Positions 14,840 to 23,467 of a DNA stretch of 29,119 nucleotides are shown in pieces; within the stretch, counting starts at the first letter, position 1, and each line of letters starts with the position of its first letter. A model generated the notes under the pieces. It worked only from the letters and a program-made list of their open reading frames with translations. It was not told the DNA's origin and did no database searches. Made by a program: the position numbers and the translations under genes. The stretch comes from Bdellovibrionaceae bacterium UBA2316 (GTDB lineage: Bacteria > Bdellovibrionota > Bdellovibrionia > Bdellovibrionales > Bdellovibrionaceae): NCBI GenBank assembly GCA_002345205.1, contig DDVI01000058.1, positions 1 to 29,119 of the forward strand, written 5' to 3'.

Positions 14840-15829
14840 ATGAATGAGCGACTTGTTTTTACTGTCGCTTTGGATGCTGCGGAATTGCGTTTAGATAAAT
14901 ACTTATCCCTGCAAAGCCCGATTTCTTCGAGATCTCGGGCGGAATATCTTATTGACGCAGGATTAGTATCTGTAAATGGAAAGCCAGCTAAATCTTCGTA
15001 CAAGTTAAAAGCTGACGACAAAATTGAAGTTGAAGTTCCAACCCCTAAGGCATCTGACCTAAAGCCCTTAGATATTCCACTAGAAATCATTTTTGAAGAC
15101 AGTGACGTCATCGTTGTAAATAAACCCGCGGGGCTCGTTGTTCACCCGGCGGCGGGGCATGAAAATGATACTCTGGTAAACGCGCTCATGGCTCATACTA
15201 AAAATTTGTCCATGAAGTTTGGGGAAGATCGACCTGGTATCGTTCATCGTATCGACAAGGAAACCAGCGGTTTGCTAGTCGTTGCTAAAAACGATTTAGC
15301 TCACCAAAATCTGAGTGATCAATTTAAAGCACGTTCTATCAATCGCTTATACGAAGCAGTTTGCGTCGGTTCACCGAAATCGAGTTCTGGAGAAATTACC
15401 TCTATCATTGCCAGACATCCTAATGATCGAAAGCGATTTGCATCGGTAAAAGACACTCGCGGTAGAATAATAAACACTCCCTCTGATAACATCACTATCG
15501 GCAAAGTCGCAATTACCAGTTTCAAAGTTTTAAAAGACCGTGCATCCGCTTCACTGATTCAGTTGAAACTTTTTACGGGTCGTACACATCAAATTCGCGT
15601 TCATATGTCAGAACTTGGGCATCCCCTTTTGGGTGATAAATTATATTCCTCTGCCCAAGCCTCAAAAAGAATCTCTGGCGAAATGAAAACAGAATTAGAA
15701 AATCTAAATCGTTTTTTACTTCACGCCAAAGTTTTAGGATTTGTTCACCCAACTACTCAAAAAGAAATGAATTTTGAAATCGACTGGCCAAAAGAAGAAA
15801 AAACATTCATTCAAAAGTGGTTTCCGTGA
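14840..15829 (+). CDS. RluA/RluD-family rRNA or tRNA pseudouridine synthase
   Basis: 329 residues; isomerises uridine to pseudouridine in structured RNA. An N-terminal S4 RNA-binding domain (RLDKYLSLQSPISSRSRAEY, then GLVSVNGKPAKSSYKLK) is followed by the catalytic domain: DSDVIVVNKPAGLVVHPA, then HRIDKETSGLLVVAKN with the catalytic Asp, and FTGRTHQIRVH. S4 plus length suggests the RluD subgroup (23S rRNA helix 69), but paralogues are hard to tell apart by eye. No clear Shine-Dalgarno precedes the ATG, which follows the previous stop by 5 bases. Its TGA overlaps the GTG start of pgeF. Confidence 0.9.
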   Translation: MNERLVFTVALDAAELRLDKYLSLQSPISSRSRAEYLIDAGLVSVNGKPAKSSYKLKADDKIEVEVPTPKASDLKPLDIPLEIIFEDSDVIVVNKPAGLVVHPAAGHENDTLVNALMAHTKNLSMKFGEDRPGIVHRIDKETSGLLVVAKNDLAHQNLSDQFKARSINRLYEAVCVGSPKSSSGEITSIIARHPNDRKRFASVKDTRGRIINTPSDNITIGKVAITSFKVLKDRASASLIQLKLFTGRTHQIRVHMSELGHPLLGDKLYSSAQASKRISGEMKTELENLNRFLLHAKVLGFVHPTTQKEMNFEIDWPKEEKTFIQKWFP

Positions 15830-16500
15830 TCCAGAAAGCTAAAGGTCTTCACTTTGAAGACGATAAGATTGAAATCTTTTTTGGAAATAAATTTTTCGCA
15901 CTGACGGAACTGACTAGTTTAAAACCTATCGGCGTACATACAGTAAAACAAACTCATAGTGATATATTTCACGTAATTAGCCGCCCCGAGCCCGTACATC
16001 CACAACCCGAAGGCGATGCTTTGGGAACACTGCTAACTAAGCAATATCTGGCGATCAAAACGGCAGATTGTTTGCCTGTCATGGTTCATGATCCCGACGC
16101 TAACAAAGTAGCCGCGATTCATGCAGGCTGGAAAGGTGTCGCATTTAGTATTGTTCCAAAGACTCTCGCGAGCTTTTTTCAGAGCTCAAAAAGTCTTCGC
16201 GTTTTTATTGGTCCACATATCACTAAAAATTCGTTTGAAATTAAAGAGGACGTTCTTCAGCAGTTAAAAAACTCGCTACCCGATTCTGAGTGGAAAAAAC
16301 TCTCAATAGATACTAAGGGTGATAAATTTCACGTCGATTTGGTTGATGTCGTGAAACTGCAAATTCAATCTCAATTTCCAAATATTCATCTAGACATTAA
16401 AGACTCAAATATAGATACAAAAACGACCGAAGACTACAATTCCCACCGCCGAGACGCTAAAAATACCGGCCGAAACATCTCCTACATACGCCTAAAATAA
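15826..16500 (+). CDS. pgeF: PgeF/YfiH-type laccase-domain protein
   Basis: 224 residues from GTG 15826, chosen because it overlaps the upstream TGA as GTGA; GTG 15817 is also possible. The family is a zinc-binding fold once called polyphenol oxidase; in E. coli PgeF corrects mis-built muropeptides carrying L-Ser in place of L-Ala. Ligand motifs are seen in VKQTHSD (His), TADCLPVM (Cys) and IHAGWKG (His), with the closing SHRRD and TGRNISYIRL. Pairing with an RluD-type synthase is the common gene order, as in E. coli rluD-yfiH. Confidence 0.9.
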   Translation: MIQKAKGLHFEDDKIEIFFGNKFFALTELTSLKPIGVHTVKQTHSDIFHVISRPEPVHPQPEGDALGTLLTKQYLAIKTADCLPVMVHDPDANKVAAIHAGWKGVAFSIVPKTLASFFQSSKSLRVFIGPHITKNSFEIKEDVLQQLKNSLPDSEWKKLSIDTKGDKFHVDLVDVVKLQIQSQFPNIHLDIKDSNIDTKTTEDYNSHRRDAKNTGRNISYIRLK

Positions 16501-16503
16501 AAA

Positions 16504-16530
16504 ACCCAAAGCTCTTGAAAAGCTTTGGGT
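16504..16530 (-). terminator. Terminator of the subtilase gene
   Basis: ACCCAAAGCT and AGCTTTGGGT form a perfect 10-base stem with a 7-base loop. On the minus strand it is followed by a run of T (bases 16503 down to about 16498), so it ends the minus-strand protease message. On the plus strand it may also stall transcripts from pgeF. Confidence 0.8.
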
Positions 16531-16537
16531 CTTGCTT

Positions 16538-16561
16538 GCCACGCCTGACTTGCCGCGTGGC
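16538..16561. other. Second hairpin between pgeF and the subtilase gene
   Basis: GCCACGC (16538-16544) and GCGTGGC (16555-16561) form a perfect 7-base GC-rich stem with a 10-base loop. It lies 8 bases from the terminator stem and has no T-run on either side. It probably helps to end or protect the converging transcripts. Confidence 0.5.
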
Positions 16562-16579
16562 GGAAATGTAGGAGGTACA

Positions 16580-17956
16580 TTATCTCCAGCGGGCTGAGCT
16601 GGTGTTTAGGACTTCTACTGCTTTGCCGACGTTTAATTTGCCGCCTGATACTGTCACACCTTTTAGGGAAGGTAATTGGTCTACGCTTACTAGCATTGCT
16701 TGTTTAAGCGCTAGTACCGCAGGTCCTGGGTTTGTGTAGTATTTTTGGATGAATTGTTCGTTCGCAGCTGCGTGGATCAATGCAATCGCGCCTGCTACGT
16801 GAGGAGTCGCCATTGATGTACCCGTTAAGTTAGAATATTTGTTACCAGGAACAGTGGAAAGAATATTTGTTCCAGGAGCGCCTAAGTCGATTGAACGTGC
16901 GCCGTAACCAGATTGAGCATACTTAGTGTTTTCTTTAGTCGTGTTAGTCACTGCAACGATGTATTCAGATGCGCAACCCGTCGGTACGTCACCTTGTTTA
17001 TCAACATTTACGTTATTGTTGGCAGTCGCTGCCGCCGACAAGATACCCAGTTGACCCATTTGTTCATATAGATCATTCCAAACCGGGAACTCACCTGTTT
17101 TACAATCCGCATTATCCACACCGAAGCTTGAGTTAGTTGATACGATGTTAGCACCACGTTGGCCTTTAGATGCGAACCAAAGTTTCTTCTGTTCGATTAC
17201 ATAACCGTACGCTTTAGCCACAGTAGCTGTTGTGCCAGACGCACCTTGAATCGCCATCATTTTAACATTCCAGTTAACGCCCGCAACACCGCGACCGTTA
17301 CCACCTTTAGCACCAATAGTACCCATTACGTGAGTTCCGTGCGTATCTGAAGTAATGTTACCTGAATTGTTAAATGCGTTCCAGCCGTAAACATCATCAA
17401 CGAAACCATTTTGATCATCGTCTTTACCGTTGTTTGGAATTTCTGCGCGATTAACGTAGATGTTTTCTCTTAGGTCTTCGTGAGTTAAATCAAAGCCGCC
17501 GTCAACAACAGCCACTACGATGTCTCTATTGCCTTTATCTTTGCCACCCGTCGTAGTTGCCCACACTGCGCCCGCATTGATACCTGAACCTTCGATCATA
17601 TCCCATTGTTGGTTAAACATTGGATCATTTGGTAGACCTCTCATGAAATTCAACGGGGCTCTTAAGAAAACATAGTGGTTGGGTTGAGCGTAGGCTACGC
17701 CTTTAACTCTATAAGCCGTACCCAACGCTTCTTGAGTCGTTGCCTTACCTTTTACTAAATATAGATTAAGTGTTCTTGAAACGACTTCTTTAACTTGAAG
17801 TCCTTGTTGTTGAAGTGCCGCGACCGCATATTGTGGATTGTAAGCACCTTGGAAACGAACTAGAAATTCCCCTGCTACGTTCTGTCCTTGTCGGATTTGT
17901 TGTGACTGGGCGCTGAAGCCCAAAACTAGTGTCAATAATACAAAAAAAGTTTTCAT
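16580..17956 (-). CDS. Secreted subtilisin-like serine protease (S8)
   Basis: 458 residues from the ATG at 17956; a longer frame reaches 17989 but AGGGGGGG lies 5 bases before 17956. The signal peptide ends about residue 20 (GFSAQSQQ). An I9-type propeptide (GEFLVRFQGAYN to YAQPNHYVFLR, about 29-99) follows, and then the catalytic domain: Asp152 in VVAVVDGGFDLTHEDL, His206 in THGTHVMGTIGA, and Ser381 in TGTSMATPHVAGAI. The domain ends near the C-terminus with no added sorting or anchoring module. It should be an extracellular or periplasmic zymogen, fitting prey protein breakdown, though that use is inferred. A terminator lies at 16504-16530 and an inverted repeat sits in the upstream region. 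Confidence 0.94.
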   Translation of the reverse strand: MKTFFVLLTLVLGFSAQSQQIRQGQNVAGEFLVRFQGAYNPQYAVAALQQQGLQVKEVVSRTLNLYLVKGKATTQEALGTAYRVKGVAYAQPNHYVFLRAPLNFMRGLPNDPMFNQQWDMIEGSGINAGAVWATTTGGKDKGNRDIVVAVVDGGFDLTHEDLRENIYVNRAEIPNNGKDDDQNGFVDDVYGWNAFNNSGNITSDTHGTHVMGTIGAKGGNGRGVAGVNWNVKMMAIQGASGTTATVAKAYGYVIEQKKLWFASKGQRGANIVSTNSSFGVDNADCKTGEFPVWNDLYEQMGQLGILSAAATANNNVNVDKQGDVPTGCASEYIVAVTNTTKENTKYAQSGYGARSIDLGAPGTNILSTVPGNKYSNLTGTSMATPHVAGAIALIHAAANEQFIQKYYTNPGPAVLALKQAMLVSVDQLPSLKGVTVSGGKLNVGKAVEVLNTSSARWR

Positions 17957-17993
17957 TAAAACCCCCCCTGGTTTAAACCTGCGAACCAAGCTA

Positions 17994-18018
17994 TTTGCTA
18001 AGTGCTTGTTTTAGCAAA
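17994..18018. promoter_or_regulatory. Inverted repeat upstream of the subtilase gene
   Basis: TTTGCTAA (17994-18001), a 9-base spacer, and TTAGCAAA (18011-18018) form a perfect inverted repeat in the divergent region between the protease and glucoamylase genes, 38 bases before the protease start. It could be an operator or a hairpin in the protease leader. Confidence 0.45.
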
Positions 18019-18109
18019 TTTAATCTCCGTTAAGACGCGAAGCCAATTTTTATACGTCCTATAAAATTTTCTAAACTTAATGCAAAGCAGCTCTTGGATG
18101 TAATTTGTC

Positions 18110-18138
18110 TTGAACTTTTGCACTAGAAAAGATTAATA
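18110..18138 (+). promoter_or_regulatory. Candidate promoter of the glucoamylase-PTS operon
   Basis: TTGAAC (18110-18115), 17-base spacer, TTAATA (18133-18138). It precedes a strong GAGGAGG site and the TTG start at 18173. I see no catabolite-control or repressor palindrome nearby. Confidence 0.5.
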
Positions 18139-18172
18139 AAATCGACCCTTTACGTATCATTGAGGAGGCCCC

Positions 18173-19612
18173 TTGTTTCGAGTCAATGTTTTCGCTCTAG
18201 TGTTGTTTACGGTTTCAGCAGTTCTTGCAAAACCTAACTTTAAACCGATCAATTCTAATGAACTGGAAAATCAGTTCCAAAGATCGATTTATTTTTTATT
18301 AAAAAACACATCACCTGCTGATGGCGTGAAAGGTTCGGTCATTGCCGCTCCCTCAAAAAGTCATCCGGACTATTACTATCACTGGGTGCGTGATGCGGCT
18401 TTAGTGGTCGATTCTTTATTGAACTTATACCTAGATCCTTGCTTTAAAAACCAGGCAGTTAAAACTCAAATTAGAGCGTTTCTTTTAGATCACGTTCAAT
18501 TTAATTCTAAAATTCAAATTTCGAGTCAGTCGTTCAAAGGTTTAGGCGAACCTAAATTTTGGGTGACAGGTTTACCGTTCACAGGCCCTTGGGGTCGTCC
18601 ACAAAATGATGGACCCGCATTACGCGCTAGCACCCATGCTCGCATCCTGGATGTGGCTCTTCGCGAGAAATGGCCAGAAGTAAATCAACTAGCTCCGTTT
18701 TTATACGCGGCTAAAATTCCTGCGAATTCGTTAATTAAACGTGACACTGAATTTGTAGCTCACCACTGGAGAGAACCAAATTTCGATTTGTGGGAAGAAG
18801 TTTATGGAATGCACTTCTACACATTGTTAGCCCAAAGAAAATCTTTGTTGTTTGGTGCTTCGGTAGCAAATGCGTTTAAAGATCAAGGCGCGGCTCAGTT
18901 CTATACAACACAAGCTAAACAAATCGGTAGCACACTTGAAAGCTTCTGGTCACAAGGCAGAGGCTACATTGAAGCTACTAAATTTGTGCAACGTGGACGC
19001 AATAAATCTCAATTAGATTCTGCGGTTTTACTTGGCGCACTTCACTCTGAAATCGAAGATGCACATTTTTCTGTTGCGGATCCTCGCGTTTTAGCTTCGT
19101 TCTTACGCATGAAGAGCGCGTTTGCTTCAATCTACACAATCAACAAAAACACGGCGTATGGGACAGCTATTGGCCGTTATCCAGAAGATACGTACGATGG
19201 ATACAACACGAACTCTCGGGGTAACCCATGGGTTCTTTCAACCGCAGCAGGGGCTGAATACTTGTATCGTTTGCTGATGAATCATTTGAAAAAGAAACAA
19301 ATTCAAATCAATGATTTCAACAGAAACTACTACGCTGACCTAAGTGGATCACAATTAAAAACCGGCCAGGTGCTTACTCCAATGGACCGAAGTTACTCAT
19401 TAGTTATCAAAGGTTTATTTGAAGAAGCGGATAGTTACCTAACACGTGTTCTCTTTCATCGTAATGCGGATGGATCTTTATCTGAACAAATGAATCGTGA
19501 GAATGGATACATGCAAGGCGCTCCGAATTTAACTTGGAGTCACGCAAGCATCATCACTGCAAAACTACGTCGTGACGAAGCTCTGTCAGTTGGGCGTGCG
19601 TTTTTAAAATAA
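18173..19612 (+). CDS. Secreted GH15 glucoamylase (glucan 1,4-alpha-glucosidase)
   Basis: 479 residues from TTG 18173, with GAGGAGG 6 bases before it. A signal peptide (VNVFALVLFTVSAVLA) sends it to the periplasm or outside. The GH15 alpha/alpha-barrel motifs are present in order: YYYHWVRDAALVVDSL, GEPKFWVTG, GRPQNDGPALRA, NFDLWEEVYGMHFYT (general acid Glu), and near the end SLSEQMNRENGYMQGAPNLTWSHA (general base Glu). The enzyme releases glucose from the non-reducing ends of starch or glycogen-like chains. No separate starch-binding domain is visible. The next gene, 13 bases on, is a glucose/GlcNAc-type PTS permease, so the freed sugar is probably taken up directly. Confidence 0.9.
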   Translation: MFRVNVFALVLFTVSAVLAKPNFKPINSNELENQFQRSIYFLLKNTSPADGVKGSVIAAPSKSHPDYYYHWVRDAALVVDSLLNLYLDPCFKNQAVKTQIRAFLLDHVQFNSKIQISSQSFKGLGEPKFWVTGLPFTGPWGRPQNDGPALRASTHARILDVALREKWPEVNQLAPFLYAAKIPANSLIKRDTEFVAHHWREPNFDLWEEVYGMHFYTLLAQRKSLLFGASVANAFKDQGAAQFYTTQAKQIGSTLESFWSQGRGYIEATKFVQRGRNKSQLDSAVLLGALHSEIEDAHFSVADPRVLASFLRMKSAFASIYTINKNTAYGTAIGRYPEDTYDGYNTNSRGNPWVLSTAAGAEYLYRLLMNHLKKKQIQINDFNRNYYADLSGSQLKTGQVLTPMDRSYSLVIKGLFEEADSYLTRVLFHRNADGSLSEQMNRENGYMQGAPNLTWSHASIITAKLRRDEALSVGRAFLK

Positions 19613-19625
19613 TTGGGGTTCTTGT

Positions 19626-21506
19626 ATGAGTATTTTTAATAAAGCCTTCACTGTTCTACAAAAGGTCGGACAGTCTTTGATGATTCCTGTTTCCGTATTG
19701 CCGGCAGCGGGTTTACTAGTAGCACTAGGTCGTATTTTGAAAGATAACTTCGAAGCCGCATCATTAATTCACAAAGTTGGCGAAGTTTTCTTTAGCGGTG
19801 GTTTAGCGATTTTCGAACAACTGCCTGTGATTTTTGCAATGGGTGTGGCCATTGGATTTACGGCAGGTGCGGGTGCGGCGGCTTTAGCTGCGGGTGCAGG
19901 TTACTTTACGTTATTGAATGTTTTAAAAGTAATTTCTGGTTTTTCTCCCGATGCTTTAGCTATTAACACTGGCGTGTTTGGCGGTATCGCAGCTGGTGGC
20001 GTTTCAGCATATATTTACAATCGTTACCACACGACAATGTTACCACAAATTTTAGGTTTCTTTTCGGGTAAACGCTTAGTTCCAATTTTAGCCTCGGCGG
20101 CGTGTTTAGTATTAGGTTTGTTACTTGGCGTTTGTTGGCCACCCATTCAAGCTGGTATTCATGACGTCGGAGTTTTGGCTTTAAATTCTGAATTTGGTCC
20201 AGCCATGTACGCAGCAGGTAAACGCTTACTGATTCCACTTGGTCTCCACCACGTATACTACCCGCCATTCTTGTTTGAGTTTGGTGAATTCGTAAATGCG
20301 GCGGGACAGACTTTAAAAGGTGATTCGCCGCGCTTCTTTGGCGGGGACCCTTCCGCTGGTAAATTCATGGCCTCGGAATTTCCAATCATGTTATTCGGCC
20401 TACCAATGGCGGCTTTGGCCATGGTTCTAAGAGCCAAACCAGAACGCCGTAAAGCCATCGCGGGTATCATGGTTTCCGCAGCGTTAACTTCTATTATTAC
20501 TGGAATTACTGAACCCATTGAATTTGCGTTCTTGTTTGTAGCGCCGGTACTATTCGTATTTCACGTGGCTCTAGCATTTTTATCTGGTATCCTAACCTAT
20601 CAATTTGATATCCATTTGGGTTATACATTCTCCGCCTCGTTAATCGATTTTGTAGTTGGTTTCTTTAATCAAAAAAATAGTATGTCGTTCTGGTTAATCG
20701 TTGGGCCAGTTATTGGCGCACTTTATTTTGGAGTTTTCTATACTTTGATTCCGATGTTAAATCTAAAAACCCCAGGTCGCGAAACGGAAGAAGAGCTAGC
20801 AACGATGGCCATACCTTCCCCTCAAGGCACAAGTCGCGCGGCGGATATCTTGGTAGCCCTTGGCGGTGCTGATAATATCAATTCTTTAGATGCGTGTATT
20901 ACACGTTTGAGACTCGTCGTTAAATCAACCGATAAGGTGAATAAAGATGCCCTAAAACGCTTAGGCTCATCTGGTGTAATGATTACGGGACAAAACGTTC
21001 AAGCTATTTTCGGAGTTGAGTCTGACAAAATCAAAGATCAGATCAAAGCAGTTATTGCAAATGGCCCAGCGGCAAAGTCTACATTCATTTCGCCCATTGA
21101 AGGTGAAGTAATGGCGATTGAAAACACGCCAGACGAAACATTTTCGCAAAAGATTTTGGGTGATGGTTACCTAATTAAGCCGGCAAACGGCGTAGTCGTA
21201 GCTCCGTTTGATGCGGAAGTTATGCATTTTTTCCCAACCAAACATGCGATTGCTCTAAAAAATTCAGACGATGTGGAAGTCCTAATCCATATCGGCATTG
21301 ATACTGTGAAAATGAATGGCAAGGGCTTTAAAGGTTTCGTTGAAATCGGCGATCAGGTAAAACAAGGTCAAAAATTAATTGAGTTCGATCTAAACCTTGT
21401 TAAAGCGGAAGCAAAATCGGAACTGACACCGGTTGTATTCACAAACACAGATAAAAAAGTCGTTATTTCTAAAAAATCAAATCAACACGTAGAAGTGAGT
21501 TTCTAA
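19626..21506 (+). CDS. PTS EIICBA permease, glucose/GlcNAc family
   Basis: 626 residues with all three domains fused. IIC (about 1-390) is the membrane channel, with VIFAMGVAIGFTAGAGAAAL, RFFGGDPSAGKFMA and ITGITEPIEFAFLFVAPVLF. IIB (about 400-480) has the phospho-cysteine in LDACITRLRL (Cys424). IIA (about 490-626) has SPIEGEVMAI and the phospho-histidine in LIHIGIDTVKM (His555). It imports and phosphorylates a hexose at the cytoplasmic membrane. RFFGGDP recalls NagE while ITEPIEFAFLF recalls PtsG, so sequence alone leaves glucose or N-acetylglucosamine open; the glucoamylase upstream favours glucose. HPr follows by one base after the stop. Confidence 0.92.
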   Translation: MSIFNKAFTVLQKVGQSLMIPVSVLPAAGLLVALGRILKDNFEAASLIHKVGEVFFSGGLAIFEQLPVIFAMGVAIGFTAGAGAAALAAGAGYFTLLNVLKVISGFSPDALAINTGVFGGIAAGGVSAYIYNRYHTTMLPQILGFFSGKRLVPILASAACLVLGLLLGVCWPPIQAGIHDVGVLALNSEFGPAMYAAGKRLLIPLGLHHVYYPPFLFEFGEFVNAAGQTLKGDSPRFFGGDPSAGKFMASEFPIMLFGLPMAALAMVLRAKPERRKAIAGIMVSAALTSIITGITEPIEFAFLFVAPVLFVFHVALAFLSGILTYQFDIHLGYTFSASLIDFVVGFFNQKNSMSFWLIVGPVIGALYFGVFYTLIPMLNLKTPGRETEEELATMAIPSPQGTSRAADILVALGGADNINSLDACITRLRLVVKSTDKVNKDALKRLGSSGVMITGQNVQAIFGVESDKIKDQIKAVIANGPAAKSTFISPIEGEVMAIENTPDETFSQKILGDGYLIKPANGVVVAPFDAEVMHFFPTKHAIALKNSDDVEVLIHIGIDTVKMNGKGFKGFVEIGDQVKQGQKLIEFDLNLVKAEAKSELTPVVFTNTDKKVVISKKSNQHVEVSF

Positions 21507-21507
21507 A

Positions 21508-21771
21508 ATGGCTGAAGTAAAAAAAGTACTATTAAATAAAGAAGGTCTTCACGCACGCCCAGCTGGCGCGCTTGCCAAAGCAGCAGCTGGATTTAAAAGT
21601 AAAATTGAGCTTCAATTTAATCAGAAAAGAGTAAACGCGAAGTCTTCGCTTAGCTTGATGACTCTTGGTCTATCTCACAACTCAGAATTTACTATTCTTG
21701 CTGATGGCGAAGACTCTGAACAAGCATTAAAAACATTAGCAGATCTAGTAGACAAGGAATTCAAAATTTGA
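21508..21771 (+). CDS. ptsH: Phosphocarrier protein HPr
   Basis: 87 residues, usual length. It passes phosphate from enzyme I to the IIA domain. The active site is LNKEGLHARPAG with His15. The regulatory site region NAKSSLSLMTL keeps Ser46, the residue modified by HPr kinase in bacteria that have one; no such kinase gene is in the window. It starts 2 bases after the permease stop and overlaps ptsI by 4 bases. Confidence 0.96.
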   Translation: MAEVKKVLLNKEGLHARPAGALAKAAAGFKSKIELQFNQKRVNAKSSLSLMTLGLSHNSEFTILADGEDSEQALKTLADLVDKEFKI

Positions 21772-23411
21772 TCTCCGCAGCTTCAACCAAAATATTCAAG
21801 GGCACTGCGGTTTCAAAGGGTATCGCTCGCGGACCTCTTTACTTTAAAAAAGAGCTTAACCTTACAAATGGTTGGGCCAGTAGAGGTTCCGTGGCAGACG
21901 AGCAAAACCGCTATAATAGAGCAGTTGATTTATCCCGTACTGATTTAAACCAGCTTATAGCCCGTATGGATGTTTCCCATTCTGAGGGACGCGAAGTAAT
22001 TGAAGCCCACATCCAGCTCTTGGAAGATCCAGACGTTCAAGAACAAGTATTTGCCAAAGTCGAAGAGGGGTTTTCTGCCATCGAAGCTTATTCAAATGTA
22101 GTCGAAGATTTTAGAAACTTATTTGCGCAACTAGATGACGAATACATGAAACAAAGAGTTCATGATTTAGATGACGTATCTAAGCGTGTTTTATTTTACA
22201 TCGCCAATCCAAACGAAGCGTACGAAAATATCTCGTTAACTCAGCCGTCTATTTTGGTTTCCGATGATCTAAGCCCGTCCCAACTTTTAAGCCTAGATAA
22301 ATCTAAAGTTTTGGGAGTAGTTTTAAAACATGGTAGTACTCAATCGCACACCTCCATCCTATGTCGTTCATTAGAGATTCCATGTATTGTTCGTGCGGCT
22401 ATCGACGTTGATTCTCAAGATTCAAAGATGATTGGCTTCCTAGATTCTATCGCTGGTGATTTGTATTTAAATCCAGATCCACAGATCGAAGCTAAATTAG
22501 AATCCAAACGAGTGAATTACATTAACGAGCTTAAACTTCTTCAGTCATTTAAAAATATGGCGACAAAGACGCAATCGGGTCGCTTAGTGCCGCTTGGTGC
22601 AAATATTTCTGGTCCTCAAGATGTTGAGTCCGTTTTAAAGAATGATGCTGAATTAGTAGGACTATATAGAACTGAATTTTTATTTCTAGACCGCACGAAG
22701 GCTCCGACAGAAGACGAACAATTTGAAGTTTATAAAAAGGTTTTTGAAGGCTTACCTAACAAACGTATAATTTTAAGAACCCTTGATATTGGTGGCGATA
22801 AAGTTATTTCCTATTTAGACCTCGAAAAAGAGGAAAACCCGTTCCTCGGTGTACGCGGCATCCGTCTATGTTTGAAATATAAAGATTTATTCAAAGATCA
22901 ATTGCGCGCAATCTTGCGAGCTTCCATTTACGCCAGTGATTTGGGCATCATGTTCCCGATGGTTTCAACACTAGAAGAAATCACCGACAGCAAAAAAATC
23001 TTGGACGATGTAAAAAAAGAACTGAGTTTAAAACAAATCCCATACAATGAAAAGATCGACATTGGCGTAATGATGGAAGTTCCTTCGCTTGGCTTTATGC
23101 TAAAAGAAGTAGCCCAAGAAGTTAGCTTCATTAGTATTGGTACGAATGATTTATTCCAATATTCAAATGCGTGTGATCGCATGAATGCTGATCTGGGATC
23201 GATTTCCTCACCAAATCACACGGGCTTTTTAAGATTCTTAAAATTTATCATCGAAGAGTCTCATAAATATGGTCTTCATGTAGGTGTCTGTGGATCAATT
23301 GCTCACCATCCACAAATTATGCCGTTTCTAATTGAATGCGGCGTAGACGACCTAAGCATGACGGCTCAGCATGTGCTAGAAGCCCGCAAAGCGATTGCTA
23401 GCCTAAAGTAA
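21768..23411 (+). CDS. ptsI: PTS enzyme I (PEP-protein phosphotransferase)
   Basis: 547 residues from TTG 21768, overlapping the ptsH stop (TTGA). It takes phosphate from PEP and passes it to HPr in the cytoplasm. The N-terminal swivelling domain starts GTAVSKGIARGPLYF. The phospho-histidine is His194 in HGSTQSHTSILCRSLEIPC (usually GG-RTSHTAI). The PEP-binding barrel has GLYRTEFLFLDR, NPFLGVRGIRLCL, MFPMVSTLEEI, FISIGTNDLFQY and VGVCGSIA, where most relatives have VCGEMA. It is a little shorter than E. coli EI (575). It completes the operon; the hairpin at 23428-23467 may end it. Confidence 0.95.
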   Translation: MISAASTKIFKGTAVSKGIARGPLYFKKELNLTNGWASRGSVADEQNRYNRAVDLSRTDLNQLIARMDVSHSEGREVIEAHIQLLEDPDVQEQVFAKVEEGFSAIEAYSNVVEDFRNLFAQLDDEYMKQRVHDLDDVSKRVLFYIANPNEAYENISLTQPSILVSDDLSPSQLLSLDKSKVLGVVLKHGSTQSHTSILCRSLEIPCIVRAAIDVDSQDSKMIGFLDSIAGDLYLNPDPQIEAKLESKRVNYINELKLLQSFKNMATKTQSGRLVPLGANISGPQDVESVLKNDAELVGLYRTEFLFLDRTKAPTEDEQFEVYKKVFEGLPNKRIILRTLDIGGDKVISYLDLEKEENPFLGVRGIRLCLKYKDLFKDQLRAILRASIYASDLGIMFPMVSTLEEITDSKKILDDVKKELSLKQIPYNEKIDIGVMMEVPSLGFMLKEVAQEVSFISIGTNDLFQYSNACDRMNADLGSISSPNHTGFLRFLKFIIEESHKYGLHVGVCGSIAHHPQIMPFLIECGVDDLSMTAQHVLEARKAIASLK

Positions 23412-23427
23412 GCTAGACTTATGAAAA

Positions 23428-23467
23428 CTAGATAATCTGACGATATGTAAATCGTGGGATTATCTAG
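23428..23467 (+). other. Long inverted repeat after ptsI
   Basis: CTAGATAATC (23428-23437) pairs with GATTATCTAG (23458-23467), and within it ACGAT pairs with ATCGT around ATGTAA, 15 base pairs in all with one 2x2 bulge. There is no direct T-run. The 3' arm contains the GTG that would start the next reading frame (23454). Confidence 0.6.

Noticed and set aside
14689..15111. 140-codon minus-strand ORF opposite the J-domain/HTH and pseudouridine synthase genes
   Set aside because: Both plus-strand frames beneath it have clear family motifs; the antisense frame has no ribosome site and no recognisable protein pattern.
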